This document shows positions 61,500 through 64,000 of a DNA stretch of 64,000 bases, one piece after another. The notes under the pieces are model-generated. The model did no database searches. It was not told where the DNA came from and saw nothing but the letters and a program-made list of their open reading frames with translations. Location of the stretch: positions 71,074,647 to 71,138,646 of the forward strand of contig NC_051069.1 in assembly GCF_004664715.2 (NCBI RefSeq). The letters run 5' to 3'. This DNA comes from Peromyscus leucopus. Lineage: Eukaryota > Chordata > Mammalia > Rodentia > Cricetidae. The position numbers and the translations under genes are program-made. Numbering within the stretch: the stretch's first letter is position 1; every line of letters begins with the position of its first letter.

Positions 61500-62110
61500 A
61501 AATCATTGCAAAAGAACGTGGAACTTTTCTTTTAGATGACTTCTGTCTGACTCACATAATAGCTTAAGTAACTGCCTGGATCAAAACTGTAAGAACTATG
61601 AATTCCGTCGCATAGCGAGCTGCATTTTCCCAGATGACAGCCCTGCCTCTGCAGAGGTCTGAATGCACAACGCAGTTTTGACGGCCCCGACCCAGTGTTC
61701 CTGCCCCTCCCTACCTCATGTTTTGTCTTCCTTGCATGTGTCTACTTTTTGTAATTACTACACCAACTTCTCTAGTTAGAAGATTTTTGAGCTGCCAGAA
61801 ATGAAAAGCTTTTAAACAGAAAGGGGTAACCTAATTAAATAGCATTCTGGAGGGCCATTAAAATAGGAAATATGAACAGAAAGGTTTGTGAAATTTTAAA
61901 GCCTGTGACTTCATGAGGTCATTTGCATATTGACCAAAATTTATCTCGCTTCAAGACATGCAGGTGGGATAAAATTCAATTTAGTTCACCATAGTGCTGA
62001 TGTTAAATACCTGGAATTTGCATAAGTGCCAGAGGTCAAAGTTAATACCTAGTAAAACTATTCTCATTCCAGAAGCCAATTTGCAATTTTGGGGGTCTCC
62101 AGGGAACCTG
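61500..62110. promoter_or_regulatory. Probable conserved noncoding element
   Basis: A repeat-free stretch with retained CpGs (61608-61690) and clustered factor-like motifs: ATTTGCATA-like strings (61920 and 62017 regions), 'aggtcaaagtt' (62032-62042, nuclear-receptor-like) and 'cctaattaaat' (61831-61841, homeodomain-like). These point to an enhancer. No open frame spans it. Conservation itself cannot be seen from one sequence. Confidence 0.4.
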
Positions 62111-62314
62111 CATTTTGGACTAAATGGATGTAAATGTGAGGGAGTCCCCACAGTATCCTTCTAGCTCAGTCATTCCTTTGTTGTTGGTTGATTTGTTTTG
62201 TTTTATTTGTATTACCAAGAATTTATAACAGAATCAGCCAGTTTAAGAGATGCACAAGGTGACTGTTGGCAGTGTGCAGGGCAGTGTTTACATGGTTTCT
62301 CCCTGTTGCTTCAG

Positions 62315-62396
62315 CCTCTTAGTATATTGGATTGTTCACCAACCATGAAGTTCCAGCGAGCTCAGCTGTCCAGAGTTTTAATGGCTCTTTTATTAG
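62315..62396 (+). CDS. Candidate coding exon, 82 bp
   Basis: A strong acceptor (tttctccctgttgcttcag, ending at 62314) is followed by 82 bases open in one frame only, then TTAG|GTAATG as donor at 62397. The phase-0 reading starts PLSILDCSPT and includes an internal ATG (62345) leading into MKFQRAQLSRVLMALLL, which resembles the start of a signal peptide. The exon could thus hold a start codon or be internal. No gene is recognised. The donor lacks G at +5, and 82 open bases are not significant alone. Confidence 0.27.
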
Positions 62397-63329
62397 GTAA
62401 TGATTGATTGACTCATTAGCTACGAGACTGAACTGGTTTCCACCGTTTACACATTTCTTAGAATTGCTACCTGTTTTTCAGTCGTGTGCTGTTAGATGTA
62501 TGTCTGTGGAAGCACATTCAAGTATACTGACATCTGTTCCCATTCTAAAATACCCAGAAATGTGCATGTCTGCTTTACAATGCTTCCCACCTCTTCCTTT
62601 GCTGTCAATTCTCACTCCTGTTAATTTCTTGGAGCAGCATTTACTTTTCCACTCCGTTGCCCTCAAAATGAGTTCCTTACATGGTTGAGAGAAGCTCGGA
62701 GACTCCTATGCAGCAAGCCACAGGAGGCAAGACATGGTCTTTGGGGGTCACTGCACTGTCTGCATCTGCAGATCCTAGATACTTAACATTTGGAAGGTAG
62801 ATATCCAGATGTGCAGCATTTTATTCTCAATAAGTGGTTTGTTTAGCAAACAATGTCATTTTGTACACATGAAACATAATGAGTTAGCCTAGGGGAAAAA
62901 TGATTGGGGATAAAATACTAATATTTACCTCATTGAAAAAAAAAACTTTCTTGGAGGATCTGAAGGGTTTTTGTTGTATGATTTATTTAATGTCACTGTT
63001 ATATTAAATTCAGGCCTTGTATTTGGGTGTGTATTTGAATAAAGACTATGTCACCTTGTAATGTTAGCAAAATGTTTTAGTTTCTAAGAAAAGTAAAATT
63101 TACTGGAATTTGAGACTAAAGATAAGAAACAAGCAATTATGTTCCAAATGTGATTACTAAATGTCATATATTTAATAAGAATCGTGTAAATAAAAGATAA
63201 TAAAGCACATGAAATGCCTTTAAATGCTATCACATGCTTAAGTATAAAGATTCTTTTTATGCAGAAGCTCTACTCTTTTATTATTTCAGTTTGTGTTTGA
63301 TCAAATCTTTGCCCATTTCTTTGTTGATT
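62397..63329. other. Unique noncoding sequence
   Basis: No repeat recognised. The plus frame at 62404-62688 overlaps a minus frame at 62478-62666; neither shows a domain. Confidence 0.45.
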
Positions 63330-63540
63330 TCTCTCTCTCTTTTTTTTTTTAGTATGTTGTTAAGTAAAATGGAATTATGTTACTTTCCCCCTCCCATTCC
63401 TCCCTTCACCCCTTCCCATGCTGCCTCTTTTTCTTTGGTTATTTTTGTTACATACTTATATGTGTATAAAAGTGTATGCACACATCAGTAACTACAACTA
63501 TCTGAGTCAGTGTTGTGGGTTTGTGTGTGTGTGTGTGTGT

Positions 63541-63636
<96 letters not shown>

Positions 63637-64000
63637 ATGATTTCAAGCCTGGCCACTCTGCATTGGACCATCAGCATGGGCACTCATCTCTGGGAGAGGC
63701 TAATTCTCTCTTCTCCTGGTATGCAATGGTTGCCTGAAATTCTTTGTTTAGAAGTGTGAACCCACAAAGTTTTCCACCATTCACATTAACATGTCTACTG
63801 ATCTTGCCATTGCTCTAGCCTTCTTTATGCAGCGAATTCTTGAAGACGCTTTCACCACAAACTTCCTGGAGTCCTGGAAACCCTTACAGTCTTTCCACCC
63901 TCCCTTCTGTGATGTTCCCTGAGCCATAGATGCAGGAGCTGTGTTTTAGATGTATCCATCAGGGCTGGGCTCCCCATGATTTGTTGATCTCTTCATTGTG
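63330..64000 (-). mobile_element. L1 3' UTR, antisense, running off the window
   Basis: A poly-T run (63340-63350) precedes 'cccctcccattcctcccttc', then 'gatgttccctgagccataga' and 'gtatccatcagggctgggct' near the end, all typical of Lx-type 3' UTR in reverse. The plus frame at 63418-63759 is translated microsatellite and UTR. Confidence 0.8.
63521..63633 (+). repeat. Compound (GT)n(GA)n microsatellite
   Basis: GT dinucleotides (63521-63589, one GTAT interruption) followed by pure GA (63589-63633), inside antisense L1 3' UTR. Confidence 0.97.

Overview
This window is nuclear DNA from a rodent, most likely a cricetid. Young B1 SINEs carry the 'accaagtgagt...caggaaaggcgcaaag' variant seen in New World mice and relatives. 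B2/B3/B4 SINEs, an URR1-type hAT transposon, Lx-like L1 elements and several rodent ERV LTRs are also present. Assignment to Peromyscus or a close relative is inferred from the B1 variant only. The window is AT-rich, has one 500-base assembly gap (9686-10185) and shows no intact protein-coding gene. Almost all short open frames come from microsatellites, antisense B1, L1 3' ends or chance.

Layout. 1-4559: unique AT-rich sequence with two young B1s and a (TG)n(GA)n microsatellite. 4560-9685: a dense nest of antisense L1 pieces split by an antisense solo LTR, running into the gap. 10386-15520: several B2/B3 SINEs, an ERV LTR and a MIR relic. 15887-16740: a B1 with perfect target duplication, a minus-strand ERVK-type solo LTR with perfect 6-bp duplication, then a 132-bp stretch that looks like an internal exon. 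18228-25621: B2, B1, an URR1 element with TIRs and an 8-bp duplication, and rodent interspersed repeats. 27682-38075: three further LTRs, two of which carry B1-like cores. 38936-50222: rodent repeats, LTRs, B4, B1 and a MIR. 51900-53107: a truncated minus-strand ERV with LTR and primer-binding site. 54590-58205: a decayed plus-strand L1 ORF2 carrying two later insertions. 58700-62400: mostly unique sequence, including a probable conserved noncoding block (61500-62110) and a second, 82-bp exon-like segment (62315-62396). 63330-64000: another antisense L1 3' end with a long (GT)n(GA)n tract.

The most plausible reading is intergenic or intronic DNA between or inside large genes. Two exon-like segments and one probable conserved noncoding block are the places where host function is most likely. 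I saw no previously undescribed multi-gene system; the interest lies in the transposon stratigraphy, the B1-carrying LTR family and the candidate exons. All family names rest on recognition by eye; no database search was run.
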